Shown here one piece after another: positions 25,150-37,139 of a stretch of DNA of 64,000 bases. The position numbers were made by a program, and so were the translations under genes. Each line of letters opens with the position of its first letter. The stretch's first letter is position 1. The stretch lies in the NCBI GenBank assembly GCA_020152595.1, contig JAIGNY010001459.1:1204501-1268500 (forward strand). The letters are read 5' to 3'. Source of the DNA: Chiridota heheva. Taxonomy: Eukaryota > Echinodermata > Holothuroidea > Apodida > Chiridotidae. The notes under the pieces were generated by a model, which was given only the letters and a program-made list of their open reading frames with translations, was not told the origin of the DNA and searched no databases.

Positions 25150-25400
25150 TAAAGAAAATTTCCCGAAAATTAAAACCGCTTGGAAATGGAAGATAATGTT
25201 CTGAAAATCAAAGAAAATTGCATGAAAATTGAAGAACATTGCAAACAAATTTTCCGAAAATCAAAGAAAATTGCCCGCAAATTATGGAAAGCTCAAAAAA
25301 ATTGAAGAAAATTTCTCAAATATTGACCAAAAAATTAAATTTCCCAAAAATCAAAAATCCTACATATAAATGAAGAAAATTGTCCAGAAATGAAGACTAC
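25150..25400. repeat. A-rich degenerate repeat
   Basis: Irregular alternation of GAAAATT, GCCCGAAAATCAAAG and similar words. The same texture fills 32515-33215. Confidence 0.6.
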
Positions 25401-25552
25401 ACCCCCTCCCCCCTCCATCCCCAAGCCAAAAGCCCAAGTGAAGCCATTACTCAAAAATAATTGTTTACTCAGATTCATTGCAATTTTTTTCTTCCTAATG
25501 ATTTTGAGTCTGGCAAAAAGTCACCGCTTGAATTTTGGCGAGATGCACTTTA

Positions 25553-26034
25553 GAGCCTAATGTTCACACACAAAACAAAGATCAGTTTCCAGCCTCACGT
25601 TAATGAGGTGCTGTGACATCAATCTCTTCACACAAGACTCCGCCACTCTGGAGCCTAATGTTCACCCACAAAACAAAGATCAGTTTCCAGCCTCACGTTA
25701 ATGAGGTGCTGTGACATCAATCTCTTCACACAAGACTCCGCCACTCTGGAGCCTAATGTTCACCCACAAAACAAAGATCAGTTTCCAGCCTCACGTTAAT
25801 GAGGTGCTGTGACATCAATCTCTTCACACAAGACTCCGCCACTCTGGAGCCTAATGTTCACCCACAAAACAAAGATCAGTTTCCAGCCTCACGTTAATGA
25901 GGTGCTGTGACATCATTCTCTTCACACAAGACTCCGTCACTCTAGAGCCTGTTCACACACAAAACAAAGATCAGTTCCAAGCCTCACGTTAATGAGGTGC
26001 TGTGACATCATTCTCTTCGCACAAGACTCCGCCC
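25553..26034. repeat. 98-bp tandem repeat
   Basis: About five units starting GAGCCTAATGTTCAC at 25553, 25651, 25749, 25847 and (shortened) 25945, all with CTCACGTTAATGAGGTGCTG. The middle units are almost identical, so this is a recent expansion. Confidence 0.95.
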
Positions 26035-26035
26035 A

Positions 26036-26151
26036 CATTCAGAATTTTAGTTTTCGCGAAACCAATCACTTGATGACACAGGTTTCTATCATGTTGTGTG
26101 TCACTCTTATGTTGTGTGTCACCTGACAACTTTGTAGCAGTAAAGATGGTA
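26036..26151 (+). promoter_or_regulatory. Possible promoter and first exon (ATG then splice donor)
   Basis: Just after the 98-bp repeat lies CGAAACCAATCACTTGATGA (a CCAAT-type box), a small duplication of ATGTTGTGTGTCAC and an E-box-like TCACCTGA. These are followed by GTAGCAGTAAAG, then ATG at 26146-26148 and directly GTAAGC, a good donor. A first coding exon consisting only of ATG is known from ribosomal and other housekeeping genes. No second exon was recognised downstream, so this is tentative. Confidence 0.22.
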
Positions 26152-26950
26152 AGCTAGGTGGGAGTTGGTTAATTTTTTTCTCGAATGATATCAAATTTTC
26201 CATATTTTCGGATTTCTAATTTTGGGTAATTGTCGTTTAAATTTGTCTACTTTAGTATTGGCCTAATTCTTGGACAAAATTTATGCCAAACCCCTGACCG
26301 GATTCCTTCAGATTTAGGCTGAGTTTATCAATAATTCATTAGGCGACACAATTGGCTTTCTGCCAGTACCAAATTTGTATGGGTCCGGTAGTGATTATAG
26401 TGACAGTATTTTGAATTTGAAAATGTTCACCATTACATAGATTAGCATTCAATTTATGTGGATTTTTATCGCAATCAAGTTAGTGTGGTAGCTAGGATAA
26501 GATTGATTATTTTGCATCCATCTTATTTATTACTCTGACCTAGCCTAGGGCCTAGTAGTAGCAGTCATTTGATTCGTTCGAATATGTGCAGCATTGAATC
26601 AAAATGATTGGTCACCATAGGCATATTTGAAATGTATTGTAATAGTGATCGAAAGACCAGTGATTCTTTTTATCATTTGGGTTGAAGTGTAAGCAATGTC
26701 TGTTGTAAAAATGAGAATAGTGAGTCCATAGTTACAAATCAACCATGGATTTAGGTTCTGTATTTACTGGATAAAAATCAACAATCAGGTTATTTTCAAT
26801 GTCAACCTAGTGTGTTGCCATGTTGGTATGCAGTATGTTTAAAATTGTCTTGAAATACCGCATTAGAAAATGAGTGAATACTGTACTTCAAGACCAAGAT
26901 ATCTAGACTGCAGATTATCTACTAGTTTAGGCCTTAGCTTTAGGACTTAA
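26152..26950. other. Unique AT-rich sequence, nothing recognised
   Basis: Would be intron 1 if the first exon at 26146 is real. Confidence 0.35.
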
Positions 26951-28412
26951 AGGAGACAAAGTCTGACCTAATCCATATTTCATATGATAAAATTAAAAAT
27001 AACAAATGCACTGACCAAGTTTCATAACTCTTAAAGCAATCTAACACATTTTTTGTAATTATTAAAAACTGTAATACCACTACTTAATAGTACCATGAAA
27101 GCTGCCATTTTGAGTTCAAAACATGCAGACTATGATGTCATCAGTGCAGCTGGATTTTGGGATGCTTATAATCCACCTCAAGTTTTCTAGCCCATTATTT
27201 TTCTTCTTCTTTTTTTTAAGGTTAAGGAATATTTTTTTGTACACATGAAATTAACAAAACATTATGTTAAAACTTTGTGTCACATCATTTTGGAATAAAA
27301 CTTTAATCACATTTATAAAGATTTGTTTGCTTGTTTGGTTTTTTGATGAGGGCTTACAGCACCACGACAACAAGGGTCAAATTGTGCCTGAGAGGTCAGA
27401 TCATTCTAGAGGTAGGAATGAAAGGAAACAGCGGGAGAATGAGAGAAATTCAAGAAGAAATGGTCAGAAAGCTGTGATCGAGAGGAAGGTGCATGGTTGA
27501 AACAAAAACAAAATAGAGAGCGGGTGGAAGAGGAGGATTAAATATGGTTGTAGAGAGAAGAATGAAGGAAGGAGATCATTTTATCCGGAGGATTTTTCTG
27601 GAAGAACTCAGAAATTGAGTTTTGGGAGCGAGGGAAGCTCTGGGAAGGTTGTACAGGGGGCAAGCAAGGAGAACGTGATGGATTGTGAGGGTGCAGTGGC
27701 AATTGTTGCAGAGGGATTGGGGGGAGCCAATAAGGAGGTGGGAGTGAGTAAGGTGGGTGTGACCAATTCTAAGATGGGTAATATGAACGTTGTCGATACG
27801 AGAGAGGTTGTTGATGGTGGATTTGATCAGAATTGTGGGCTGGATGACATGGAGTTTGTAATCAATTTGGGAGTTCCATGAGGTTTGCCAGCGGTCACAA
27901 ACAAGCGGTTTGATGTTAGTCAGGCTTTTGGGAAAAGGGGTAGGGAGGAGGTTGAGGGCAAGCTTAGCGGCTGCATCAGCCCTGTTATTGCCAGGGATGC
28001 CAACATGGCTGGGTATCCAGAAAAAAATAACACTTTTCCTTCAGAGGGTGGGAGAAAGGAGTTTCCGGAGGAGGTGGCATGTGAGATTATCCCATTTAAG
28101 ATTGAGTAAAGAAGTAAGAACAGCCTTTGAGTGGGAGAAAATGGGAAAGTGGCTGCGTGGAGAGTACTCAATAAAGTTGAGGGTGAGGAGAGTTACATTA
28201 AAATCCTTATGTTCCTATTGGGGAAATTATGTCATCATGCACAATATTTAGAAACAGAATTGAACCAAATTAAATGGCAGCCCCCATGTGTCGATTTCAA
28301 ACATGAATAACTTGAGATAGGAATAAGATTTTGACTTGATGTGTTTGGCAATTGGTTAAGATTTGTATCCTCTATCATAAGAAATAATGATTGTATCAGA
28401 CTTTTGTCTCCT
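26951..28412. mobile_element. TTAA-target MITE carrying a nested LINE
   Basis: Left end AGGAGACAAAGTCTGACCTA. The right end, read inverted, is AGGAGACAAAAGTCTGATAC. Both are flanked by TTAA (26947-26950 and 28413-28416). Inverted similarity continues inward: GCTGCCATTTTGAG and ATGATGTCATCA on the left, matched by GCTGCCATTTAAT and GCATGATGACATAA on the right read inverted. So this is a foldback element of perhaps 450-550 bp, enlarged to 1,462 bp by the LINE at about 27320-28200. Piggybac or Kolobok superfamily by target site. No transposase seen. Confidence 0.8.
27320..28200 (-). mobile_element. LINE fragment with RNase H and zinc knuckle
   Basis: Minus-strand translation gives the end of an RNase H domain. 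Residues IFSHSKAVLTSLLNL come first (the usual catalytic Asp of xDSxA is His). After a one-base frameshift comes FFWIPSHVGIPGNNRADAAA (plus positions about 27965-28025), which keeps the last catalytic Asp. A spacer with ITHLRIGHTHLTHSHLL and a CCHC knuckle CNNCHCTLTIHHVLLAC follow, then LYNLPR. A second frameshift near 27610 shifts the C-terminus. The order RNase H then CCHC, and the LRIGHT-like motif, point to the I/Nimb/Jockey-related group of LINEs. The 3' UTR ends in an AACCAAACAAGCAAACAAAT tail near 27320. The copy is 5'-truncated within RNase H and lies inside the TTAA element. Confidence 0.88.
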
Positions 28413-28744
28413 TTAAATATGTTATGAGAGGTTGTAAAAACTTTTCCCGTTGATGTTTATGTTTCCATTTTTCCTATTGAGTGTTTCATTGATATTTTCT
28501 GTTAACCAAATTTAAGTGGCACTACACATATTCATATGTAGGCCTACCTTGCATGGGGATTGTTTTTAATTAATTTTAAGTTAATTATGCAAATGTATAT
28601 GATTTCTTGATCATGCTTATTGCTTCTTTTATCTCAAATGCTCAAGGCAATAATCATATGATTTTTATTTTTTTCCCAATGAGTTCAATTTCTGAAAGAA
28701 AACATTGTCAAAATGTCAGTTTATGCCACCTTCACAAACTTTAA
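28413..28744. other. Unique AT-rich sequence, nothing recognised
   Basis: No supported feature beyond the TSD at the left edge. Confidence 0.4.
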
Positions 28745-29853
28745 AATACTGATTTTCTGGCCCATGTCCTCTCCCTATAACAATACTGAGTTTCTAGCCC
28801 ATGTCTTCTCCCTATAACAATACTGAGTTTCTGGCCCATGTCCTCTCCCTATAACAATACTGAGTTTCTAGCCCATGTCCTATCCCTATAACAATACTGA
28901 GTTTCTAGCCCATGTCCTCTCCCTATAACAATACTGAGTTTCTGGCCCATGTCCTCTCCCTATAACAATACTGTGTTTCTGGCCCATGTCCTCTCCCTAT
29001 AACAATAATGAGTTTCTAGCCCATGTCCTTTCCCTATAACAATACTGAATTTCTAGCCCATGTCCTCTCCCTATAACAATACTGAGTTTCTAGCCCATGT
29101 CCTCTCCCTATAACAATACTAAGTTCCTAGCCCATGTCCTCTCCCTATAACAATACTGAGTTTCTGGCCCATGTCCTCCCCCTATAACAATACTGAGTTT
29201 CTAGCCCATGTCCTCTCCCTATAACAATACTGAGTTTCTGGCCCATGTCCTTTCCCTATAACAATACTGAGTTTTTAGCCCATGTCCTCTCCCTATAAAA
29301 ATACTGAGTTTCTAGCCCATGTCCTCTCCCTATAACAATAATGAGTTTCTGGCCCATGTCCTCTCCCTATAACAATACTGAGTTTCTAGCCCATGTCCTT
29401 TCCCTATAACAATACTGAGTTTCTGGCCCATGTCCTCTCTCTATAACAATACTGAGTTTCTAGCCAATGTCCTCTCCCTATAACAATACTGAGTTTCTGG
29501 CCCATGTCCTCTCCCTATAACAATACTGAGTTTCTAGCCCATGTCCTCTCCCTATAACAATACTGAGTTGCTAGACCATGTCCTCACCCTATAACAATAC
29601 TGAGTTTCTAGCCCATGTCCTCACCCTATAACAATACTGAGTTTCTAGCCCATGTCCTCTCCCTATAACAATACTGAGTTCCTAGCCCATGTCCTCTCCC
29701 TATAACCATAATGAGTTTCTGGCCGATGTCCTCTCCCTATAACAATACTGAGTTTCTAGCCCATGTCCTCTCCCTATAACAATACTGAGTTTCTAGCCCA
29801 TGTCCTCTCCCTATAACAATACTGAGTTTCTAGCCCATGTCTTCTCCCTATAA
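28745..29853. repeat. 37-bp minisatellite
   Basis: About 30 units, core GAGTTTCTAGCCCATGTCCT followed by CTCCCTATAACAATACT. The commonest variant is TAGCCC against TGGCCC. Confidence 0.97.
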
Positions 29854-30702
29854 TTCCATTTTCTACATATTATTTACTTCCTTAAGCAGTTCAATATGTC
29901 TTTTCAAACATATTAGGCTAATACAATTAACTTGCAGTAAAATTGATTTCATTCACTTCAATCACAAGCAGCAGCAACTCCCTGATTGAATATTGTTTCT
30001 TTGAAGAGCCGTTTTGTTGTAAGCAATTTAGGTCTCACCAACCAACTGGGTAGAAAAATGCTAAAATGACCAAACTCATTATCTCTTAAATCCACCCAAG
30101 CATACATTAACATTTGCCTTCTGAAACACCGCAGCGCCCAGTTCAAGGAGGTACTATACCACTGCAGGTTCTTGCCTAGTTCAACTTGACTGAAAGTATG
30201 ACAATTATCCATTTAAGAAAACCAGTGGCCTGTGAGTAATAAAAATACAATTCTATTTCTATTACGTATTTACAGTAGCCATATGAAAAGCTGAAGAATG
30301 CAAGTATTACATCAATTAAAAGCATATTTAAACAATTCTAACATAATTTGTTCTTTGGACAAATTGGCATAGAAACAAGGTAATACAGGTAATTTGAGCT
30401 TATGGTACGTAGGCAGACTGTGTATAGATTTGTATTCCTTGCTCAACAGCTAAGATTACAAAGAGATGACCACTCTCCCCTGCCTCCCACCCCCAACAAA
30501 TGACCCCTCCCCCACCCCAGAATTGGGCCCAGGACTGATACTTGCCAAGCTGATGGTTCTTGGCTTTTATTCCCACAGGTTATTTAAAAACTGAATATTT
30601 ATTAATATCTGCAAACTTCCTTTTGGTCAATTCGTGACAGACATACATTGTCAATATATTGAAGGTGTTTGCTTCATAGACAATTAGAAAATAAGATTTA
30701 TA
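29854..30702. other. Unique sequence, nothing recognised
   Basis: A minus-strand frame (29958-30212) has no motif. A C-rich tract lies at about 30476-30520. Confidence 0.4.
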
Positions 30703-31392
30703 GACGGTATAACGATTGGTTTTGATAAAGTAGACGGTATAACGATTGGTTTTGATAAAGTAGACGATATACCGATTGGTTTTAATAAAGTAGACGGTAT
30801 AACGATTGGTTTTGATAAAGTAGACGGTATAACGATTGGTTTTGATAAAGTAGACGGTATAATGATTGGTTTTGATAAAGTAGACGGTATAACGATTGGT
30901 TTTGATATAGCAGATGGTATAACGATTGGTTTTGATAAAGTAGACGGTATAATGATTGACTTTGATATATAACGATTGGTTTTGATAAAGTAGACGGTAT
31001 AACGATTGGTTTTGATAAAGTAGACGGTATAACGATTGGTTTTGATAAAGTAGACGGTATAATGATTGGTTTTGATAAAGTAGACGGTATAACGATTGGT
31101 TTTGATATAGCAGATGGTATAACGATTGGTTTTGATAAAGTAGACGGTATAACGATGACTTTGATAAAGTAGACGGCATAACGAATGGTTCTGATAAAAT
31201 AGACGGTATAACGATTGGTTTTGATCAAGTAGACGGTATAACAATTGGCTTTGATAAAGTAGACGTTTAACAGTTGGTTTTGATAAAGTAGTCGGTATAA
31301 CGATTGGTTTTGATAAAGTAGACGGTATAACGATTGGTTTATATAAAATAGACAGCATAACGATTGGTTTTGATAAAGTAGATGGTATAACA
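30703..31392. repeat. 30-bp minisatellite
   Basis: About 23 units, core GATTGGTTTTGATAAAGTAG followed by ACGGTATAAC. The right-hand third is more diverged. Three overlapping minus-strand frames of about 200-250 codons are artefacts of the 30-bp period. Confidence 0.96.
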
Positions 31393-31429
31393 AGATGGGA
31401 TAACAATTCAGTAGAACTGCACATCATCA

Positions 31430-31895
31430 AGAACCAGTTGCTGCAACTCAGGAACCAGTTGCTGCGACTCAGGAACCAGTTGCTGCGACTCAGGAACCAG
31501 TTGCTGCGACTCAGGAACCAGTTGCTGCGACTCAGGAACCAGTTGCTGCGACTCAGGAACCAGTTGCTGCGACTCAGGAACCAGTTGCTGCGACTCAGGA
31601 ACCAGTTGCTGCAACTCAGGAACCAGTTGCTGTGACTCAGGAACCAGTTGCTGCGACTCAGGAACCAGTTGCTGCGACTCAGGAACCAGTTGCTGCGACT
31701 CAGGAACCAGTTGCTGCGACTCAGGAACCAGTTGCTGCGACTCAGGAACCAGTTGCTGCGACCCAGGAATTAGTTGCTGCGACCCAGGAACCAGTTGCTG
31801 TGACCCAAGAACCAGTTGCTGCGACTCAGGAACCAGTTGCTGTGACTCAGGAACCAGTTGCTGCGACTTAGGAACCAGTTGTTGTGACTCAGAAA
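31430..31895. repeat. 21-bp minisatellite (7-codon period)
   Basis: About 22 units, core GTTGCTGCGACTCAGGAACC. Read on plus it gives QEPVAAT repeats, and on minus SQQLVPE repeats. Most substitutions are at C/T sites and do not follow codon position. No start, signal or splice context supports coding. Confidence 0.95.
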
Positions 31896-32514
31896 CATAA
31901 ATTTAATAGAAAAATTATCTTAGAATAAGCAAAATGGATCCAAAAATTGGTCATGACCTTTTATTTATATTTTACCTTTGAAATTTGCGACCAAAAAATA
32001 TGAAAATATTACGCCAAAATTTGAGAGAAAAAAACTTAATATTTAGGATTATGATTCATTTATTTAAGTGTCTTTATTAATTTACCTCTGTTGGAAATAA
32101 CAGCACTGTGGAAATGTCTATAGCTACAGCGCTTAAAGTAGAGTGCATATCCACTACGCTTCTGGAGCAGAAACCTGCCCTGCATTTTAATCTCCTTACA
32201 CACACAAGCAACCCACACCAACTTGTAATTCTTTGTTGGACGGACCCTAAAAGGCCCTACACCAATTTGTTCAAAATCCATGTATTCAAACAGTGGCATT
32301 GTGGGTCATGTTTCACTGGGAAGGGGTGGGGAACAAGGGCATTCCCCCCGCCCCCCAAAAAATGCTCAAAAAAAAAAAACGATTTGGCACATAAGATCTA
32401 AATTGGCATGTACTGTTCAAATGGCACCGTTTAGGAAATTGCTTAAGATCAGTGTTTCAAATCAAGAGAGAAAGCCATGCAAGTGGTTCAGTGGGCAACA
32501 CAGCTTTGGTAAAA
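31896..32514. other. Unique sequence, nothing recognised
   Basis: A minus-strand frame at 32060-32299 (79 codons) has no recognised motif. It may be a remnant of an unidentified mobile element. Confidence 0.3.
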
Positions 32515-33215
32515 TTCATAAAAAATTTAGAAGAAAAGTCCGGAAATGAAGGAAAATTTCTTAAACTTGAAAGAAGCAGCCCAAAAATTGAAGGAAAATC
32601 CAGAAAAGGCCAATAATTTCCCAAAAATAAAGGGAAATGCCAAAAAATTGAGGGAAACTTTCCAAAAATTAAAGAAAATTTCTCCAAAATTTTAGAAAAT
32701 ATCCCAAAAATGAAAAAAAATTAATGCAAATATGAGAAAATATCACAAAAATGAGAGAAATTTCCAAAAAATGGAGGGAAATCACACAAAAATTAAAGAC
32801 AAAAAAATTCCCCCCAAATAATCCCAAAATGAAGGAAATTTCCTGAAAATTGAAGAAAACTTCGCAAAATTTGAAAAAAAAGGTCCTCAAAATCAAAAAT
32901 ATCCCCAAAATGAAGGAAAGTTCACAATAATGGAAGGAAATATCAAGAAAATTAGGGACATTTCTAGAAAATTAAAGATTTCCTCAAATTGAAGAAAACT
33001 TCCCAAATAATGAAGCAAATTTTCTGAAAATGAAGGAATTTTCCATAAAATTGAAAGAACTTTCTGCAAAATTATAGAAATTTCTTGAAAATTAAAGAAA
33101 ACCTTCTTAATTAAAGAAACTATCCCCAAAATGTGGGAAATTACCTGAAAATTGAAGAACCGAAATCTTCCAGAAATTGAAGATTTCCCAGAAATTAAGA
33201 TTTCCTTACGGAAGA
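32515..33215. repeat. A-rich degenerate repeat, second locus
   Basis: Irregular units built of GAAAATT, CCCAAAAATGAAGGAAA and similar words, no fixed period. Same family or same process as 25150-25400. Confidence 0.65.
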
Positions 33216-35031
33216 AAATGATTTGGGAACACATTAATTATTGGGGGCTAAAATGGGTCTTGCTTAAAATTGTGTCAACTTTAGCCATGCTATAGAGGCA
33301 AAGGTCGCAAAACCCTGGTGGGGACTGGAGACCCAGGGTTTTACAGAAAGCCTTGTTACATCTATGGAGCGAAGCTGCAGGTACGGAGCCTTCATAATCC
33401 CTGCATCTCTCGCCATTTTGATAGCAGAAAATGTATTAATATTGTGTCAGATCAAGGGTCAACGTCCTGGTAGGCTCCCCACAGGGTTTCACTAGTAGCG
33501 TTATTTGGCGTGAGTTTGGTAGCAGAATATTGCTTAAAATCGTGTCAATTTCACACTAAAGTTAGTTAAAAGGAATATTGGAAGGAATATATAGGATCCT
33601 ATTCACTACAATGTCTTTAGTTGGCGTCTAGGAATGGTTTTCATGTTTTTGATGTAAGAATAAAGCTTTGAGAAAAAAAACATTTACGATGTTGAGAATA
33701 AAAAGTTTTTTTACTGTGAACATTCGGCGCCCACTTGAAAGGCTTCTTCTACCAACTGTGTTCAATAAAATTGTTTGCCCTTCATGGCAGGGACAGATAT
33801 TAAATATTGTCAACAAGCTATCGCCATGCATCGGCTACTGTCCGAGCTTGAGCGCCAATGGAGGGAGTTCGGGAGAAAGTACCAGAAAATTTGGTCTTTT
33901 CTGTGGAAAATTCATGCACTTTTGGACTCAAAAAATTGCATATTACGTGCTTAATATAGAATAGTGAAAAGTTATTGATCAACACGTAAATTTTCTCAGG
34001 GACTAAGAAACATGTTCTCAGAACAATTTTGGCACTTGAGCACTTGGGGCCCTTAGAAAGCATCCCCTCCCCTCTCCTCCTCCTGTCACCACACCACTGT
34101 CGTCAATTGATACTTCTTGCAACTGTGCAAAAAGCGGAACAAATAAGAATGTAGTGATAAGAAACATAAGCAGATACAATAGTAGAGGGCTCACTTTCTA
34201 TTTCATAGTTACCATGAGCTAACAGCAAATGTCAAGTGCCTAAATTTTGTAATTAGGTACTGTACAGTATATTGAAGTTAAGGTCACCAAGTGTTTTAAG
34301 GAGAATTTGTGATCTTGGGTTGCATGAAGCCTGCGCAACATCCGATACTTCCAAAACACTCAAACTATCACCAGAAACTAAACGAACTATTACCAGAAAA
34401 ATGCAGAATACGCTACACTCAGAATTATACCTCTTTTCGCCAAAGAAATCATAAACATCTTTGGCTTTTCATTCTTCCGATGGAAATAAAACCTATCTTT
34501 CATGAATTGGTTCTTCTCCATACTGCATTCAGACTAAGACGATACTCTTCATTTCCCTAATCAAATTACAGGTTTACCAAGAGGTATTACTTGCAAATTG
34601 CATTTCAAAAAGACGTCTTTCCACCAACTATTCCCGCATATCCTTCCCTTAACTGCGGTATTGTTAACCAATTAAATTGCTAAATGCCATTATGAGATAA
34701 TTGAGGAATCGCGCTCATACGTGAAAGTTGAGAATAATTAGACCACAGGCTGAAACTAAATCATTTGACACTTCAATTAATTTTGATTGTGCATGTTGCT
34801 TTGGGTCACATGCAACATTTCAAGGCCAAAAAACAATGTAAATCAGATAAAATAATGTCAAGATGCGTCAAGAGATTTGAGATCTTGATGTTGAGTTTCT
34901 TCAAGGTTAACAATCCTGATACGGCAGATGCAGAACATGTTGTAACTTCTTTGGTAAAATGTAAAAATACTAACAATTTAAATAATGTTATTTTGCTTGT
35001 AAACTTTTCAAACTCATACATATATTATACA
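33216..35031. other. Unique sequence, nothing recognised
   Basis: Contains a pair of related words about 270 bp apart (GCTTAAAATTGTGTCAACTT near 33264, GCTTAAAATCGTGTCAATTT near 33532). No supported exon. Confidence 0.4.
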
Positions 35032-35068
35032 CCCCCCCCCCTCCCCCCGCCCCTCCCCCCGCTCCGAT
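35032..35068. repeat. C-rich low-complexity tract
   Basis: Runs of C with single T or G interruptions. Confidence 0.9.
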
Positions 35069-35734
35069 TAGGCCTATACTTAACATAGGATGAAAATCTA
35101 TAATATGAAGCTATAATCCTCAACAAAATTAAAGAAACTTAACGTAAACTATGCACAACATTTGTAATGTTAAAAGTCTTTCTCCACCTCCTAGTCTGGA
35201 GGCAAACAGCTAAAAGTTGCTTCTATATCAAATTGCTAAACATTTTGGTTACAAGCTGGAAACAGGTCTTGAAATAGGTATTGGAGATTGCAAAAATACT
35301 TGTTTCCAAAATTTCATGTCTTTCTTACGGCCGCCATTGTGAATTTCAAAACGGCTGCCTATATGCACTATTATGTAGAATATCCTGGCTTCTATGTTAG
35401 ATACATGACTGTTGTGGGTGGCTTAGCTTCTCTTTTCAATGCCAGATGACTTCATAAAAGCTTTTTTGGTTGTTTATCATTAATTTCAAAATGGCTGTCA
35501 TCATGAACTTTAAAAAGACCACCATCAAAAATTTCAAAATGGCCAACATAAAGCTTTTGCTAGTGAGGTAGATACATAGTCCATGTGCCCGAGGGGTGTA
35601 TCAGTACCAAAAAAGACTACCAACACCATACCCTTCCCACCATGCATCTAGGGTGGTCATGTGATGACAAAACTGCTTTCTGGACGGTCCAGATGAATAG
35701 CTTTCAAAATTTACAGGTGGTTTTAGTTTTCAGG
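35069..35734. other. Unique sequence with repeated TTTCAAAATGGC words
   Basis: Words like AATTTCAAAATGGCTG occur several times between 35340 and 35550, suggesting a decayed interspersed repeat that I cannot name. Confidence 0.35.
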
Positions 35735-35905
35735 CGATGGTGTGTGTTATAACACATTATATGTATTGCGATGGTGTGTGTTATAACACATTAAATGTAT
35801 TGCGATGGTATGTGTTATATATGTACATATCGATGGTGTGTGTTATAACACATTATATGTATTGCGATGGTATGTGTTATATATGTACATATCATATGTA
35901 TTGCA
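35735..35905. repeat. Irregular tandem repeat
   Basis: Two unit types alternate: GCGATGGTGTGTGTTATAAC with an ACATTATATGTATT end, and a shorter unit with TTATATATGTACATATC. Confidence 0.85.
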
Positions 35906-36289
35906 ATCAACTGCTGGGTAATACTAATTATGATAATACCTTTTCTGAAATGAATTGCCTAACAGTGATTAAGAATATTCAGTACCGAATGTCATCTTTC
36001 CCACCTAGTGCATGTTTATGGAATTACCATTACCTCTCAAGAAGCTGAGCCATTTAGACAAGCAATTATATACTTTTTTTCCTGAGTATTGAATGTAATG
36101 TTAATATTAGAACTCTCCGAGATCATGAATGTGCCACTTTCCCTGCTTGAAGTAGTTTAAATGCCAAGAGAGGTCCGGTTTAAGTTTTTCTCACTATGAC
36201 TGTGGGGCAAGAACAAGACGACCTGTTATAACCGAACTGGTTCAACACGGTAACCTCACCTAGAAGAGACTGGCATTTGCCAATCAAAA
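35906..36289. other. Unique sequence, nothing recognised
   Basis: No supported feature. Confidence 0.4.
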
Positions 36290-36560
36290 TGTTGCATGGG
36301 CATTGGTGTGCCATGCTGTATGCTGCATGGGCTTTGGTGTGCCATGCTGTATCTTGCATGGGCATTGGTGTGCCATGCTGTATGCTGCATGGGCATTGGT
36401 GTGCCATGCTGTATGTTGCATGGGCATTGGTGTGCCATGCTGTATGTTGCATGGGCATTGGTGTGCCATGCTGTGTGTTGCATGGGCATTGGTGTGCCAT
36501 GCTGTATGTTGCATGGGCATTGGTGTCCCATGCTGTATGTTGCATGGGCTTTGTTGTGCT
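36290..36560. repeat. 31-bp minisatellite
   Basis: About nine units, core GCATGGGCATTGGTGTGCCA followed by TGCTGTATGTT. All six frames give Cys/His-rich artefacts. Confidence 0.95.
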
Positions 36561-37139
36561 ATGCTACTCAGAGGTATTGAGCTAGATTGAGATCAATAAC
36601 AAAAAAGATATAGTCGGACCATAAATCAACATAACTGCCCAGTGGCAGTGCCATTCATTACCATAACAAGGTCCCTCAAAGTTTTTGAAGCCACCCTGAC
36701 TTTTCAATGGGCGCTGAAGCGGGCCCTGAACCCACACTGCTACTTACTCATTACTCGTACAGTGCCGACTTTGGGGTCCCAGTTTACCCCTGCTCACATA
36801 CCCCCAGTCAACCACTTGCTGCTGCTACAAAAACAATAGAATTTTATGTGGCGATTGGGCCCATCACATACGGGGGCTGCGTGACATCTCTTATACTGAC
36901 GATACTGAACGACGGAACATGCATGGGCCAAGGGTACAGTGACCGATAAGTAGCGGGCAACAAGAAAATCATTCTTTCAATAAAACAGATGTTGAACAAC
37001 CATGGTAGAGTTGGTAAGCTGGGGGCGTTTGAATTGAAGGTTGAAGAGACTGCAGGTCTTAATGTTGCTTGGTGACAAGCCAGTGAGCTTAGAGTGGTTG
37101 GTGTTGGCTTGAGATTGGGAGGGGAGGGGGTGACAGTGT
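36561..37139. other. Unique sequence with a GC-richer stretch
   Basis: About 36640-36950 is richer in G and C than its surroundings and holds two overlapping plus-strand frames (36642-36839 and 36707-36949). Neither has a known motif or clear splice site. Could be a transposon shard or chance. Confidence 0.2.

Noticed and set aside
30580-31430. Three overlapping minus-strand frames of about 200-250 codons
   Set aside because: All three frames of the 30-bp array are open, which is expected from the period and not from coding.
31438-31871. QEPVAAT heptapeptide repeat protein
   Set aside because: Open on both strands, a seven-codon period, and no initiation, signal peptide or splice sites. Variation is not biased to third positions.
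36642-36949. Protein-coding exon in the GC-richer stretch
   Set aside because: Two overlapping frames are open, with no recognisable motif and no convincing splice sites. Kept only as a note.
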